Below are positions 11,390 through 23,065 of a stretch of 64,000 nt of DNA, piece after piece (position 1 is the first letter of the stretch; the number at the start of each line of letters is the position of its first letter). The position numbers were made by a program, and so were the translations under genes. The stretch lies in assembly GCA_902702965.1 (NCBI GenBank), contig CACRXP010000021.1, positions 2,345,641 through 2,409,640 on the forward strand, read 5' to 3'. The DNA comes from Spirometra erinaceieuropaei. Lineage: Eukaryota; Platyhelminthes; Cestoda; Diphyllobothriidea; Diphyllobothriidae. Below the pieces are notes generated by a model. That model saw only the letters and a list, made by a program, of their open reading frames with translations. It did no database searches and was not told where the DNA came from.

Positions 11390-12305
11390 TGGGTAACCGA
11401 TGAAATGAACTCTTGGCTGAAATTCTGGAATGCTTGTTTGATAGAGCAGAAGTACTTAGAAACGCTTATAATACGGATCGTCTTGCGGCATAATTCTATA
11501 ATTTCGGACTCGGCAGGGCGTTAGCTTTTGAATCTGCTGTTTTTCAGTGCCATGCATAAAAGGACTAAATACGTAGAACGCATTTTTCCATTGATTTTCG
11601 ATGGGCTTGAAAATTCAAATATTTTTTAAAGAAGCCAGCAAAAATATGCTTTTTCAGACGTTTATTTTATTTTCGAAGAAGGAGTATAATTAGGTTTTAA
11701 AAATTTTGGATTATGAGATGTTTTCATATAGCATCATACCTGTGCGTTTGGCACATCTCCTCATAAAATGTACATCACAGTCCGCATCCATTGCAACATT
11801 TTATGGAATCTATACGGTATCGCTTTAAAGACATAAAATCATACGTGATTTTTTTATGCGGAACGCATGCGCTTTGTAGGCTGAAATCACTAAACGCTAA
11901 TGCATCGACAGATGAAGCTGCAAATCAATCGAGAATTACAAAATCTTTTTAAAACTAGTTACATCCCTTCTTCGAACAAAAAAATATAAAGACAACGTGT
12001 TTTTCTAACAAACAACTGAAAAAAGCATCATCTGACGTGGCTTCTATGGCATACGTAAAAAGTAGGAAGGCCATCAAAAATCATTAGAAAAATTAAATGC
12101 CATTAAATAGTCATTTGTAAACCGAGTGCTGTATCTACAGGGGATTAGAAAGCTGCGTATTTAAATTCGGACATCCGGCTGAGTAAGAACTAATTCAGAA
12201 ACAAGTCCCTAGAAAAAAGTCTAACGAACGCACGTAAGTAAAAACTTCTAGTCGAAAACGCATTTCAGAATTTCAGGCAACATTTCATGAGATCGGACAA
12301 TCACA
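11390..12305. mobile_element. Diverged mariner-type MITE in the gene's intron
   Basis: Same family as the 8.3-kb element: ATGAAATG..CT.TTGGCTGAAATTCTG at the left, TTTCCATTGATTTTCGATGG, GCGGAACGCATGC and a right end with ATTTCATGAGATCGGACAATC. The collinear copy at 61040-61960 shows it was already present before the segmental duplication. Confidence 0.65.
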
Positions 12306-12561
12306 CAAAATAAAATGTCCAAAAGAGAACTAAAACTAATTGTGCGATATAAATCTAAATAAACGTCTTGCATAAGCACGGAATTCGGGGTCAAAAAACA
12401 GCCAAAATAAAAGGAAAGAAATTACTAAAAATTAATAAAGAAAAAACGGCAAAAAAGACACAAAAAAGGCATTGTAGACAAGACGCGAAAAAAATAGATT
12501 GGGTAAACTAGAAAAAAATGTGCGTATCGGCAATAAAACATAACAGTAAAACAGTAGATAC

Positions 12562-12693
12562 CATCAGGATCGAAATAGTGGGAATCTGGTGGAAGTTCCT
12601 CTTTGCCGCCACCAGATTTCTCCCCCTCCTCCACCTCAGTTACTTTTCCCTCCATCTCCACTTCGAGTGGGCCATCCGTGGAGGAAGGCGGTG
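12562..12693 (-). CDS. Glu-rich exon A1 (phase 1-1)
   Basis: Minus-strand exon between the acceptor TTTTTCTGCTTCTCACGTCAG and a donor at GATG|GTATCT. It is 132 nt, starts and ends in phase 1, and encodes PPSSTDGPLEVEMEGKVTEV, then EEGEKSGGGKEEL and ends near SHYFDPD. Three paralogous exons (14587-14763, 62185-62340, 63330-63491) share splice sites, phases and sequence; their lengths differ only by multiples of three. The acidic, Gly/Ser-containing sequence would form an unstructured stalk. No known domain. Confidence 0.75.
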
Positions 12694-13489
12694 CTGACGT
12701 GAGAAGCAGAAAAAGGAAACATTAGCAACTAATAGGCAAATCAGAAACATGTTAAATAGCATAATTCAAAAACCTGGTCTATGAGTCAAGTAAAAAGCAG
12801 TTGAGGACAAAACGTCCTAAAATATTTGCTAGTTCAGTTCAGAAGGTGTAGTAATTATTTTGGGAGTAGACCAGACTGATATATAGGAAAATTTGTCAAC
12901 TGCCAATAAAAAGGCAAACAAGTGCGAGAAAAGATGCATAAGTGAAGGATGGAAACAGAATCCGTCAAAGAATTGAAGGCGAGGATTTCAGAAAATGAAT
13001 TGAGACTAGAGAAACTGACAAAAAACGAAGAATAAAGGAAAAAGGACAGGAGAGAGATGGATGAACAGTGTGAAATATCGGTGTGAGGTAGAAGAAAGAT
13101 GGAGTAAAATATGTCTAAAACGTAAAACGATATTAAAAAGTATTTCATGTGCGCATCGAGAATGACATTTGGTTTGGGCAATCCACTGGGAAATGCTATA
13201 AGCGCCTAAAACGATTTAAATTAAATAAGGAACGCTGTCGCAATAGCACTAATCAGCACAAAACAGGTTCATGAAATAGGCATAGGAAACTGACGAAAGA
13301 GGAACTGAGAGACGGAGAAAAAAGGGAGGTAATCTGATAAATGACCTGCAAGTAGTCAAGCAGACGAGAATAAAAAATGAAAGCAAAGGTTATGAATGAG
13401 AGAGGGTCATGAAGGGTGAAAGAAGATGCGGCTAATGATGTGGCGAGTGAAAGAAAAGAGAACAATGAGTTTAAGAAAACATTCATATT

Positions 13490-14280
13490 GTCAGAAGAAA
13501 GCCTGCTAAAAAGGCGGATAGCAAAACCATAGAAAGAATGATAATGAATATCAAGCGGGAATCGTGCTGTGGCTGATGGACCCGCGTTCTGCACCAAATT
13601 TCAGTGTGCGCCTACAGAACACCTAAAGATGAGTGTTTTAATTCATGTCGGGACATAATGTCTGAGGAAATTACCTCAAATGTGACACGCAAATGACACA
13701 AAATAAGTCGTGTTGGGAGTATTTCAATAACGTATAAAGGTCATATGTTCCTATTGTCAGAAGAAAGCCTGCTAAAAAGGCGGATAGCAAAACCATAGAA
13801 AGAATGATAATGAATATCAAGCGGGAATAGTGCTGTGGTTGATGGACCCGCGTTATGCACAAAATTTCAGTGTGCACCTACAGAACACCTAAAGATGAGT
13901 GTTTTAATTCATGTCGGGACATAATGTCTGAGGAAATTACCTCAAATGTGACACGCAAATGACACAAAATAAGTCGTGTTGGGAGTATTTCAATAACGTA
14001 TAAAGGTCATATGTTCCTATTGTCAGAAGAAAGCCTGCTAAAATGGCGGATAGCAAAACCATAGAAAGAATGATAATGAATATCAAGCGGGAATAGTGCT
14101 GTGGTTGATGGACCCGCGTTATGCACAAAATTTCAGTGTGCACCTACAGAACACCTAAAGATGAGTGTTTCAATTCATGTCAGGACATAATGTCTGAGGA
14201 AATTACCTCAAATGCGACACGCAAATGACACCAAAATAAGTCGTGTTGGGAGTATTTCAATAACGTATAACCGTCATATG
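13490..14280. repeat. 266-bp tandem repeat, three copies
   Basis: GTCAGAAGAAAGCCTGCTAA starts units at 13490, 13757 and 14022 (267 and 265 bp apart). Units are nearly identical. On the minus strand each later unit has an open frame with a hydrophobic segment (LIFIIILSMVLLSAFLAGFL); the first unit carries changes that shift it. The array is absent from the right duplication arm, so it expanded after the duplication, in an intron. Confidence 0.9.
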
Positions 14281-14586
14281 TTCGCGCACGCATCATGAAT
14301 CGGTTGCTGGCTAGGAGACTATGAATTCCCCCTGACGGTGATGCTTATGTCAAGAGAGTTGGGCCAGTGGCAGAAATAAGAGCACGTGTATGGTGTGGAT
14401 AGACAAAGTGTGCGGGATGTAGTAGGGATACAAAATTGATAGATGCTAGTTCAGCCTACTTTTCTGCAAAGAGCTTTCGTTGTGCAAATAGAGTAGAAGA
14501 AGAAAGACGCCAAGGATTGGCCGAGATAGATGAAAGATTTGCCAAAATAGGCTAAAGTGAGAAAAGGCAAGCGAGCATAAAATTAC

Positions 14587-14763
14587 CACCGGCCTCAGCT
14601 TCAAGATCGGAAGTGTGGGAATCTGATGGAAGTTCCTCTTTACCGCCACCAATTTTGTCCCCCTCCTCCTCCTCCTCCTCCTCCTCCTCCTCCTCCTCCT
14701 TCTCCTTAGTTACTTTCCCCTCCTCCTCCACCTCGGGTGGGCCATCCGTGGAAGAAGGCGGTG
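14587..14763 (-). CDS. Glu-rich exon B1 (phase 1-1)
   Basis: 177-nt minus-strand exon with acceptor TTCTTTTGCTTCTCACGTCAG and donor GGTG|GTAATT, phase 1 on both sides. It encodes PPSSTDGPPEVEEEGKVTKE, an uninterrupted poly-Glu run, GDKIGGGKEELPSDSHTSD and LEAEAG. The poly-Glu run comes from a (CTC)n microsatellite on the plus strand, yet the exon length stays divisible by three. The ending differs from the A type (TSDLEAEAG versus HYFDPDG). Joins in frame to FN3 upstream and to A1 downstream. Confidence 0.75.
14661..14706. repeat. (CCT)n microsatellite inside exon B1
   Basis: Trinucleotide tract encoding Glu codons on the minus strand. Homologous shorter tracts lie at about 62247-62285 and 63405-63433 in exons A2 and B2; exon A1 has a much shorter, interrupted one. 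Confidence 0.9.
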
Positions 14764-15642
14764 CTGACGTGAGAAGCAAAAGAAGGAAACATTAGGAACT
14801 AATAGGCAAATCAGAAACATGTTAAATAGCATAATTCAAAAATCTGGTCTATGAGTCAAGTAAAAAGAAGTCGAGGAGAAAACGTCCTAAAATCTTTGCT
14901 AGTTCAGTTCAGAAAGGGATGTTTATTAGTTTGGGAGTAGACCAGACTAAAACATCGGAAGAATTTTCAAATGTCATAAGAAAGGCAAACACGTGCGATT
15001 ACAGATGGATAAGAATAGGATGGAAAAAGAATCTGTGAAAGGAGTGAAGGCAAGGGCTCTGAAAAATGAACTGGGACTAGAGAAACAGACGAAAAACGAA
15101 AAATAAAGGAAAAAGGACAGAAGAGAGATAGATGAAAAGTGTGAAATTTCGATGTGAGTTAAAATAAAAAAGGAGGAAAATTTGACTAAATAAACATGAA
15201 GCCATATTATAAAAGTATTTTCTGTGCGCATCGTGAATGCAATTTGGTTTGGGCAATAAATTGGGAAATGTTATTAACGCCTATAGCGAATTGAATAAAA
15301 TAATTATGGCAGTTGCAAACGTCCTAAACAGCACACAGTATTTTCATGAAAGAGGCATAGGAAAGTGATGAAATATGAACATGTCAGATCGAGGAAAAGG
15401 GAAGAAATCTGAAAAATGACCTGACAGTATTCAAGCAGATGTTTGCGCACGCATCATGAATCGGTTGCTGGCTAGGAGACTATGAATTCCCCCTGACGGT
15501 GATGTATATGGCAAGAGAGTTGGGCCAGTGGTAGAAATAACAGCACGTGTATGGTGTGGATAGACAAAGTGTGAGGGATGTAGTAGGGATACAAAATTGA
15601 TTGATGCTAGTTCAGCCTACTTTTCTGCAAAGAGCTTTCGTT

Positions 15643-17784
15643 GTGCACATTGATTTTATGCATCACACTTTTTTTGTCTTCTCCGCTTTGGGTCATCTAA
15701 TTAATACCTGCATGTCTGTTCAGATATTCTCACCGCCTTTGTCTCAATCAGGTGGGTAATCTCTTCTGTTTTCTAGGTTCCGGGTTTTTGATATTTGCAA
15801 TCTTAGACCAATTTTCTGTTTTCATTTTTTTGCAGACATTACACACTCACATGCCTAGCTTCCCTTTTATTAGTTCAGGAATTATGCCTCTGGTAGTCCA
15901 ATTGCCTATGCAGACTCTGTACCTTTAAGTTTGTCAGCACGTATTATATTCTATGTTAACATTTTTTATATTTATGTTTGTTCTTCTTTCTCTACAGATT
16001 CTTTTACTCCTTTTTCATTTTTTCGTAATTTCTAATTTATGGCGATTTTTCTGGATGACATCTGTGTAATATCCTCACACATATTCCTCATCTTGATAAC
16101 TATTTACTTGCTTTTAAATTTCCTACCCATGTTTGAACTATTTTGAGAAGGGTTTTCGCGATTATTTCATCTATTGATAAGTAATGATTTTTGTTTAAAA
16201 TCTTGTTCTGCTTTGTGGTAATGTTTCTTGAAAAATTTGCGATATTGCTCCTTTTTGGTCCAAATAGTTTTTTCCTTGTTTTAAAAGTAAAAATTTATAA
16301 GCCGGGTACTTTTAATGCGATTCTGTATTTGTTCTGCATTTCGGGGTTCCAGAACTACGTGCCGTTGAATTCAACTTGGTTGTTTATATATTCGTCTCTG
16401 ATATGAACAATTCCTCAGACTGACTTGACAGTATTTTCCCTGTATAAATACAATCACCTGCGTCCTATACACAGCACTAATAAGCATTAAATTACGACGA
16501 ACCACTTTAAAAAGCGTTCATTTGTTTATAATTTCGTTAGATAACACACGTGGCCAGATAACATTGGTTCTAAATAAAGGTTGATTTTCTTAGGAATTGG
16601 TGGAACGAACAATATATTTACAAACTTCCAAGTAAAATATATTTGGATGCTTATGGTCATCGAATTCCAATGGAAGGATTGTGCGTTCTTTATGAAGTCA
16701 TTTCCGTTGCATGGTAGTTTGCGAGCCACGTGTAAATAGCCGATCCAGTAAATGGGACTATGATGAGATAACAGTTCACCTAAGTAATATTTATTGTAGC
16801 CACTAGTCGAGCTTCACATGAGTACTATTTATTAACCCCTAACATAGAACCGAATTATATCTGCGCAATTCCACGCGTTAGGGTAACTATAATATGTAAC
16901 TGCTAACGCGGTCTGCTATGGCATTTCCAAGTAAATGCAGTCGTATTTCTGTGTAACATATTACATGAGGCCTATTAGCAGAAATGTGTGACAACGAACT
17001 AATTTACAGGACAACGCATCCAGCTCCTGAGGACAAAATCCGACTAAGCAGAGAGATGCATTTTTGTAAAATGACGCATTTTAAGCAGTGCAATATAATC
17101 CTGTAAGGAATATTCATCTAACAGTTGTCTGATCAGAGAAAAACAAAAAACCGCGCACATTAAGTTTATAGGTAATATAAGAATTTGCAATTTCGCTAAT
17201 AGTTCCTTCCTAGCCACTTAAGTACCAAAGCTGCATAAAAATCTTTCCTTTTCGATGTATTACCATTTTGTCTTGGATTAGAAAAATTAGCAAGTATTCA
17301 AAGTCACGCAAAGAACAAAAGACTTCACTATACGTTTAACGGAAATGTATCACATATCGGCAAACGACAAACATACAGAGGCGGAGTAGGAATTATTTCA
17401 AGTGAGAGCAGTTCAAGAAAGTCTTTATTCACACAAAAATGACGTTTTTGATACTCAAAAATGACATTAGGCTTACTCACTGTCCATCTTCCTACGCTGC
17501 AGCTGCCAACGTTTGGCCAGCGCATTATGAAGTGCAAAGCGAGGTATTTAAATCTGAAAAGGCCGTCATGAAACTTCCAGAAATTTGTCTATGTTTCTGT
17601 ACTGAGTACTTAATTCGGCGAAGCCATTTACAGGTCGATAGACATAGCTGAAGGGGGAATACTTGCCGGTTGCCTTTCTAAGCCACAGAATACATAGTGA
17701 GACATTTGCGACGTTTGACTCAGAAACGTAGTTTTTGGTTTATGAGCACAATAATTCAATAAATATAAGTAAATGTCTGGTCAC
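15643..17784. other. Inferred intron between FN3 and E-rich exons
   Basis: AT-rich, with no recognisable domain on either strand. One minus-strand stretch near 17.45-17.56 kb has an acceptor-like CCTTTTCAG and a strong donor (ACA|GTGAGTAAG) but reads in a phase that does not fit the phase-1 exons around it. Confidence 0.5.
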
Positions 17785-18060
17785 CGCGCGCCAACGTTGT
17801 CACGGATGTGGATGCATATTCATCGACCTCTGTGTCATTGTTCCAGAAAGCGCATATTTCCAGTTCATAAGTGGTAGAAGGCTCGAGGTCCGTAATTATG
17901 TCTTCGGTCGATTTTAGCTTGAATTCCTCCCCATGCGTGCTGTTGTATACGGCGAGTTCGTACCAGCCGTTGAGATCATTAGAACGGCTGGGTTCCTTCC
18001 AGGTTACACGGATGGCGGACGAATTAAGAGCCGTCGCCGTAAATTCTCTTGGTGTAAGCC
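17785..18060 (-). CDS. Fibronectin type III domain exon (phase 1-1)
   Basis: 276-nt minus-strand exon, open throughout, flanked by an acceptor (ACCTTAAAG) and a donor (G|GTGACC), phase 1 at both ends as is usual for FN3 module exons. It encodes one whole FN3 fold of about 92 residues: the N-terminal LTPREF, the B-strand core IRVTW (Trp 20), GWYELAVYNST in strand C (Tyr 33, Tyr 38), the hallmark DLEPSTTYELEICA (residues 57-70) before strand F, and TSVTTL at the end. Three N-glycosylation sequons are present. FN3 domains mediate protein binding outside cells. It sits between signal-peptide exons and the Glu-rich exons on the same strand, and all phases match. FN3 identity is firm; membership in the one gene is inference. 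Confidence 0.85.
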
Positions 18061-19600
18061 CTTTAAGGTTTAAAATGGAAAATGGATCTCACAGTATCCG
18101 GTTGTCTATTATTAGGCTCTTGTCTATAAACAGTCATCGCTACATAATTTTTAGGTCTTTTGCTAACCTACTGTTTGTTCCTAAATTCCATCTTTCTAAC
18201 GAATGAAAAATTTAACCACTCATATTTTGAATGTTCTCAGCATGCATACTCAGACTGGCGGATCTCCTTGAATCAAATATGATCATTTAATTTTATAGTT
18301 TTCTAATTCTATAAGTATGGAGTAAGACGTTTTCCAGGATTTTCGCTTAATGTACGTTATAGTGGGTTAAATTTCCAACAGATTGCTTCATCTGTGCCCC
18401 GTTCTGTAATTGCAGAAATCGGACTGCTTATATCAGCATTCTGTTTTTGTCGGTAAACTTGAACATAAGGCTAGCTTTCGCAGGACTACATCCCCCAATT
18501 ACTATTTACAGGGCAGGTATCGGCGGCGTCGGGAAAATAAGACCAATATTCACATGTTTTATATGCAGTTTTCCAATTCACTTCGTAGTTTGATGATTTT
18601 CCTTTACATGCAATAATTATTGGTAAGGACTTTAAAAACGGATGCGTTTTGTTCAAGTACGGTCATTAATTAAAAATTCCTCATTCTATTCTCGCGTGTG
18701 AAATGAGTTCTCAGCATCGTGGAGTCATTTGACAACCAGGAGATCTACCGCTCTCTAATGGAGCGCCTTAATTAAGTTAGAGATTCCCTTGTTACCTTCA
18801 AATTAATCAGCTACAATACTACTACTTTATAGATCGATTGTATTTAGCTGCTTCCGAAACATGCGCTTTTTGGTAGTCGCTCAACATTTGAGGGAGCATT
18901 CTCATTAAAGAAAAGGGTAGACGTTGCTGACAATCACACTAATACGTAGAAGGTGCTTAAGTGATATTGCCTTATCTTCAATACCAACTTACTATGCACT
19001 GATAAGAGGTAAACCCATAAAATTCTCTGCAAAAACATATTTATATAGCTACAGTAAATAAAAATAAGAACATTAGTGTTTAAATAATTTTGGCGGTTTT
19101 TTGCCAAGCTCCTCTCTCAAAGGTAGTGCATAAATGAAGTTATCTAAGGCGGGGCTCAGAGAAAGACGATACGGTTGATGAAACTACAAAGTATCGGTCT
19201 GATGTTTGCATGCATTATACTTGCCTGATGCTTCCCCAAACAAATATTGACTTCTCGGACGACTTTTCACTTTTACAGATATACCCATTCAGATGCTTAC
19301 GGGGATTTTGAAAACGTTTGAGTTAAGTAACGTTATTAGAGAGAAACCGCGGACAAAATTAATATTAAGTTTTATAAGGTGGGTTTGCATCCGAGATGGA
19401 ATTTGCATACCGCATTTTTACTTTATTTTTATTAGTATTTTGCAGAATGTGATGCCCAGAAGGGGGAAATAATGCATAAGGCTTCTATTAGGAAGACGTG
19501 ATTAAGGCATGGAAAACATGAATTTACGCTGGACTATATCCCTTAATAATACCCCCATTCTGCCTTGCAGTATGACACCCAGTAGATACGCTAGATCACT
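18061..19600. other. Inferred intron upstream of the FN3 exon
   Basis: No domain recognised. A plus-strand frame at 17871-18206 is the antisense shadow of the FN3 exon. Further small exons cannot be excluded. Confidence 0.5.
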
Positions 19601-19611
19601 AAAGGGTAAAG

Positions 19612-20575
19612 ATGGGAGTTGCAGACTCAGGTTGCACTAATTCGATGCAAAACCGTCCCTCCTTTTTATGGTGTAAAAAATCGTGGTACGTGCATGTTAT
19701 GGATCAGGCAACTGTGACGACAAATCATGCTGCGAGTTTTACCATGCCAGCTACCTGCGAAATCCCTCGCTTCCAGTTCCCTTCACTATATCCTGACACC
19801 GGGTCGAGGTGGGAGAGGAGGTTCAAGTGTAACAGACACTGCTCAACACTACTACCATCATAAATGGATTTATGCAGAGGTCACATTATTCTACTCTGGA
19901 CCTCATCGGCAGTTCTCTTCGAACGCGGAATGACTCAAAGTTGTTCACTAGATAATTGCTACGTGCTACGTCGTAGAAGTCTCACATTAACAGTGTATTA
20001 ATGGGAGTTGCAGGCTCGGATTGCGCTAATTGGATTCGAAACTGTTCATTTTTTTCATAATGTGCAACATCCTGTTAAGTGCGTGTTATAAACCACACGT
20101 GCATCTATACTCTGCACAAATGACTACTTAAGTAGTATGCAATTTTCTTATTGATTTTCGATGCCCTTGAAAATTCAATTATATTTCATGGAAAACATGC
20201 ATATAAATATTCATTCCTCATGAGTTAGCACATCTACTGTATGTTTGCCTACGTGAAGCTTCTTTGTATGCGGCCTTTAGCAGTTGATTGCAGGCTCGGG
20301 TGACACTAATTGGACTTAAAACCGTTCATAAATTTCATAATGTACAAAATCATGTTAAGTGCATTTTATGAACCATGCGTGCATATGCTTGCGGACTGTT
20401 GTCATGGCGACTACCTGCGATCTCACTTGCTTGCAGGCCTCCTTACCATACCTTGACATCGGGTCCAGGCGGAAGGGGAGGAGAAAGTGACATAGACACC
20501 ACTACCAGTATTAACGAATTTGCGCGCATGGAAGTTAACCTCGTCGGCCAGGATAGACGAACTGCTGCCTAGCAC
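19612..20575. repeat. Interspersed repeat, three partial copies
   Basis: GGGAGTTGCAG.CTC.G.TTGC begins copies at 19612 and 19999, and a diverged one near 20285. Two copies continue into a second conserved module with TTGACA(C/T)CGGGTC.AGG.GG and GGGGAGG (about 19790 and 20455). That module recurs at 34205-34250 as TTGACACCGGGCCCAGGCGG within the LINE 5' region and, as its distal part only, near 23685-23800. Confidence 0.65.
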
Positions 20576-21271
20576 ACTTTCCTTCTTACCACGTGAAAAA
20601 AAATAATTTCTTTACTGTTTCTTCGCATTCTTATGAAAAAAAATGGAAGCGGAACTCTTCGAAAACGGAATTACTCAAAGAAGTTTACTCGATAATTATA
20701 ACATAGTAAACTTTCTACAATCCAGGAAACACATTATGAGGTCTGTCAGAGTTTCGCGAGGCCTCAAAACACTTAAAACATAAAATCAGGGTACGAGACC
20801 CTTCTTCATCGACTGACTGAGTGGGGATTTTCTTTCGTGACCAGTGAACTCAACAGCGGCATTGAATTTTCAGACTGGAAATACTACTGGCGGAGTATGG
20901 GTAGAATGTCTCGAAATACTTGTGTCACATAGTAGCTTATTCATAGCGTAGACCACGTGGTAATATGTCAAGTACGTTCTTTACTCTGCAAAAAACGGTA
21001 TATTAAAACAAGAGCAAAATAAAAAAGTAATTCAAAACAGCAGATGTTATTCCCGATCCATCGCTTTTAATGCCTCAACGTTGAAAAGTATTTTAAAACT
21101 TTACACGGCGGTCACCTCTCCAAAAAGGAAATTACATGGGCGGTTGTTACTTTGCTGTGCAGACTTAACTAGTTTCATGCTCAGGATAGTGCTGGTGACA
21201 GGAAGAAATTGAAAAAAGTCTTCATTTAGGGCAGAGTTATCCCGAACACTTAAAGGGCAGAAGAGACGTAC

Positions 21272-21335
21272 CACTGTCGTTTCCACAAACGACTTTAGAT
21301 AGGAACAGCAGTGCACCGAGGATTTTGGAGAACAT
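21272..21335 (-). CDS. Signal-peptide first exon SP1
   Basis: 64-nt coding part from ATG to the donor AGTG|GTACGT, ending in phase 1. It encodes MFSKILGALLFLSKVVCGND plus Ser: a short basic start, a hydrophobic core and a likely cleavage site around VVCG. SP2 and SP3 are exactly the same length, with the same phase and donor position. A TATA box lies 39 nt upstream of the ATG. It joins without a stop to the FN3 exon (G + GG). Nearest of the three first exons to the rest of the gene. Confidence 0.75.
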
Positions 21336-21373
21336 GAATCGAAATGAAACTCGGTGCCAGCAACCTGGAACGT

Positions 21374-21382
21374 CTTTTTATA
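21374..21382 (-). promoter_or_regulatory. TATA box of SP1 promoter
   Basis: TATAAAAAG on the minus strand, 39 nt before the ATG. The spacing is the same in all three units although the box sequence varies (TATAAAAAG, TATATAAAG, GATATAAAG). This predicts a 5' UTR of about 10 nt. Confidence 0.65.
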
Positions 21383-21907
21383 ATTACCTGGACGAGGTGC
21401 TTTTTCTCCAACAAACTCACTTTATTTTAAGGCTAATTCGATATTTAATTGTCAAAAATGCCTCACAAGATGTATATGGTCAGTGTGTTTTTGACACATT
21501 GCAGCAAATGGCAAAACTCTTGCGCCAGGGCTAAAGTCAACTTTGTTTTTAACTCAAGAGTAGAGAGCGAAAACGTCAGTTATTGAGCTATGAGTAATCT
21601 ATAGACCGTGAAAGGTGTCTTTTTCCGCGTTACAAAGGCTGGAAAAGTTTCTACCGAACCCCCCCTCCCCTACGTCCTCTGCTCGGCACATTACTCTGGC
21701 AAACAGCGCGAACTTGGGTTTTCTAAAAAATGTTTTGTTTCTTATGCTCCATCTTTGTGGAAAACGCCCGGCATAAAGTGCAAACTTATTACCAAAGCAT
21801 CACACGAATTTCCTCAAAATATGTTAGATCTTCTGTCAGACAAGTTTCCGTGACGCTGAATAATCACTCACGAGGCATGGTAGATATTGCTTCAGAAACT
21901 ACAGTTA

Positions 21908-22895
21908 CAGTGCGTGACTAATCTCATGAAATATTTTCCAAAATTCAGAAATGAGTTTCAGATTTGGAAGGATTACTTAGGTGAGGTTGTTGTATTGCTT
22001 ATCGTGCAACATAACCCTATAAAATTTCGGAATCGCCAGGATGTCGGATTTTAAATGCACTTCTCTTTGACCTCCCGCAGAAACCAAACTTGTAAAAAAG
22101 GATTCCTTAATTAATATGCATCTTTTTAATTGATTTTTGGTGGGCCTATAAGTTTAAATATATTTCACAGAAAACATGCACAAAATTTGCTCTCGTTTAC
22201 TCCTTTTGAAGAAAATTAAATTGTCGTCATATTTTCTTCCCGAAAAAAGTGCATATTTGGTTTTAAAAAGTTACTAATTATTAGATTTTTAAGACCTCTG
22301 CGACATTTAAGCATGCAAGCCTTACATGTCCATTTACTAATGCTAGTCATAAAATGTACAACACAGCCCGGATCCATTACTAAATTTCATGAACTATATG
22401 TGGTATCTTGTTCAACACATAGAGGAGTATGTTATTTGCCTTACGCGAAAAACATGCACCTTGTACAGTTGAAGTGCTAAATGCTAATGCAATGGCAGAT
22501 CAAGCAGCAAAATTATTTGGAAATTGGAAAACTTTTTTAGAACCTAAATATACACTTTATTTAAGAATCAAATATGAGGACAATTTAAGTTTCTTCAAAA
22601 GAACTAAAGGATCGCATTTTGTGCGTATGTCTTGTAAAATTTAGTTGAAATTATAAGACCATCGAAAATCAATAGGGAAAATGCATGTTAATTAAGTGGT
22701 CATTTTTTGCCGAGCGTGGTTTCTGCAGGAGGTCAGGGGAAAATTCATTCAAAAGCCGACATCCTGACGATTCCTAAATGTTATAGGGTTATGCTGTATG
22801 ATAGTTAGTATAACAAACTCACCTACGTAATCGTTCCTATTCAGAAACTCTTTCCTGATTTTTGGCCAAAATTTCATGAGATTGGTCACGCACTG
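21908..22895. mobile_element. Mariner-type MITE with TA target duplication
   Basis: Ends are CAGTGCGTGACTAATCTCAT and, on the other strand, CAGTGCGTGACCAATCTCAT, flanked by TA on both sides (21906-21907 and 22896-22897). The arms extend for more than 200 bp through GGAAGGATTACTTAGGTGAG-like sequence. No transposase frame in 988 bp. Best-preserved copy of the family here. It inserted between the first and second signal-peptide units. Confidence 0.85.
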
Positions 22896-23065
22896 TAGGT
22901 ATGTGTCAAAATGACAGCAGAAATGGTTTTTTGGCGACTGTTACTTATCTGTGCAGACCATAGTAGTTTCGAGCACAGACTAGTGCTGACGAAAGGAAAT
23001 AATTTAAAAAATCCTTAGCTTAGAGCAAAGGTATCCCGAACAATTCAGGGACAGAAGAAACGTAC

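Larger units (their letters stand above)
9272..15640. repeat. Left arm of a dispersed segmental duplication
   Basis: This stretch is collinear with 57036-64000: GAGAGTTTACCT.GGGCAATA at 9273 and 57036, the TAC/TGC microsatellite, the terminal exon of the minus-strand gene, a MITE, and the two Glu-rich exons in the same order and strand. The right arm has one extra copy of the terminal-exon block and lacks the 266-bp array found here at 13.5-14.3 kb. The right arm runs off the window. Confidence 0.9.
14281..15640. repeat. 1.15-kb intron/exon repeat unit
   Basis: The block GTTTGCGCACGCATCATGAA to TTCTGCAAAGAGCTTTCG occurs at 14281-14480, 15442-15642 and 63019-63220. With the Glu-rich exon it forms a unit of about 1.15 kb, seen directly as the spacing between exons A2 and B2 (62205 to 63358). 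The unit explains how A and B exons arose by tandem duplication. Confidence 0.8.

Noticed and set aside
12855..13181. Ser/Phe/Leu-rich minus-strand frames of about 100 codons (also 14974, 62505, 63656)
   Set aside because: They are translations of pyrimidine-rich intron sequence before the Glu-rich exons. Frame is not conserved between copies.
17440..17560. Minus-strand exon candidate with donor ACA|GTGAGTAAG
   Set aside because: It is open only from phase 2 to phase 0, which fits neither the FN3 exon before it nor the Glu-rich exon after it, and it has no paralogue.
20860..21020. Acceptor-like TTTTTTGCAG conserved in two signal-peptide units (also near 24190)
   Set aside because: Spliced from the signal-peptide exon in phase 1 it gives a stop at the first or second codon in both units, so it is not a coding second exon of the same frame.
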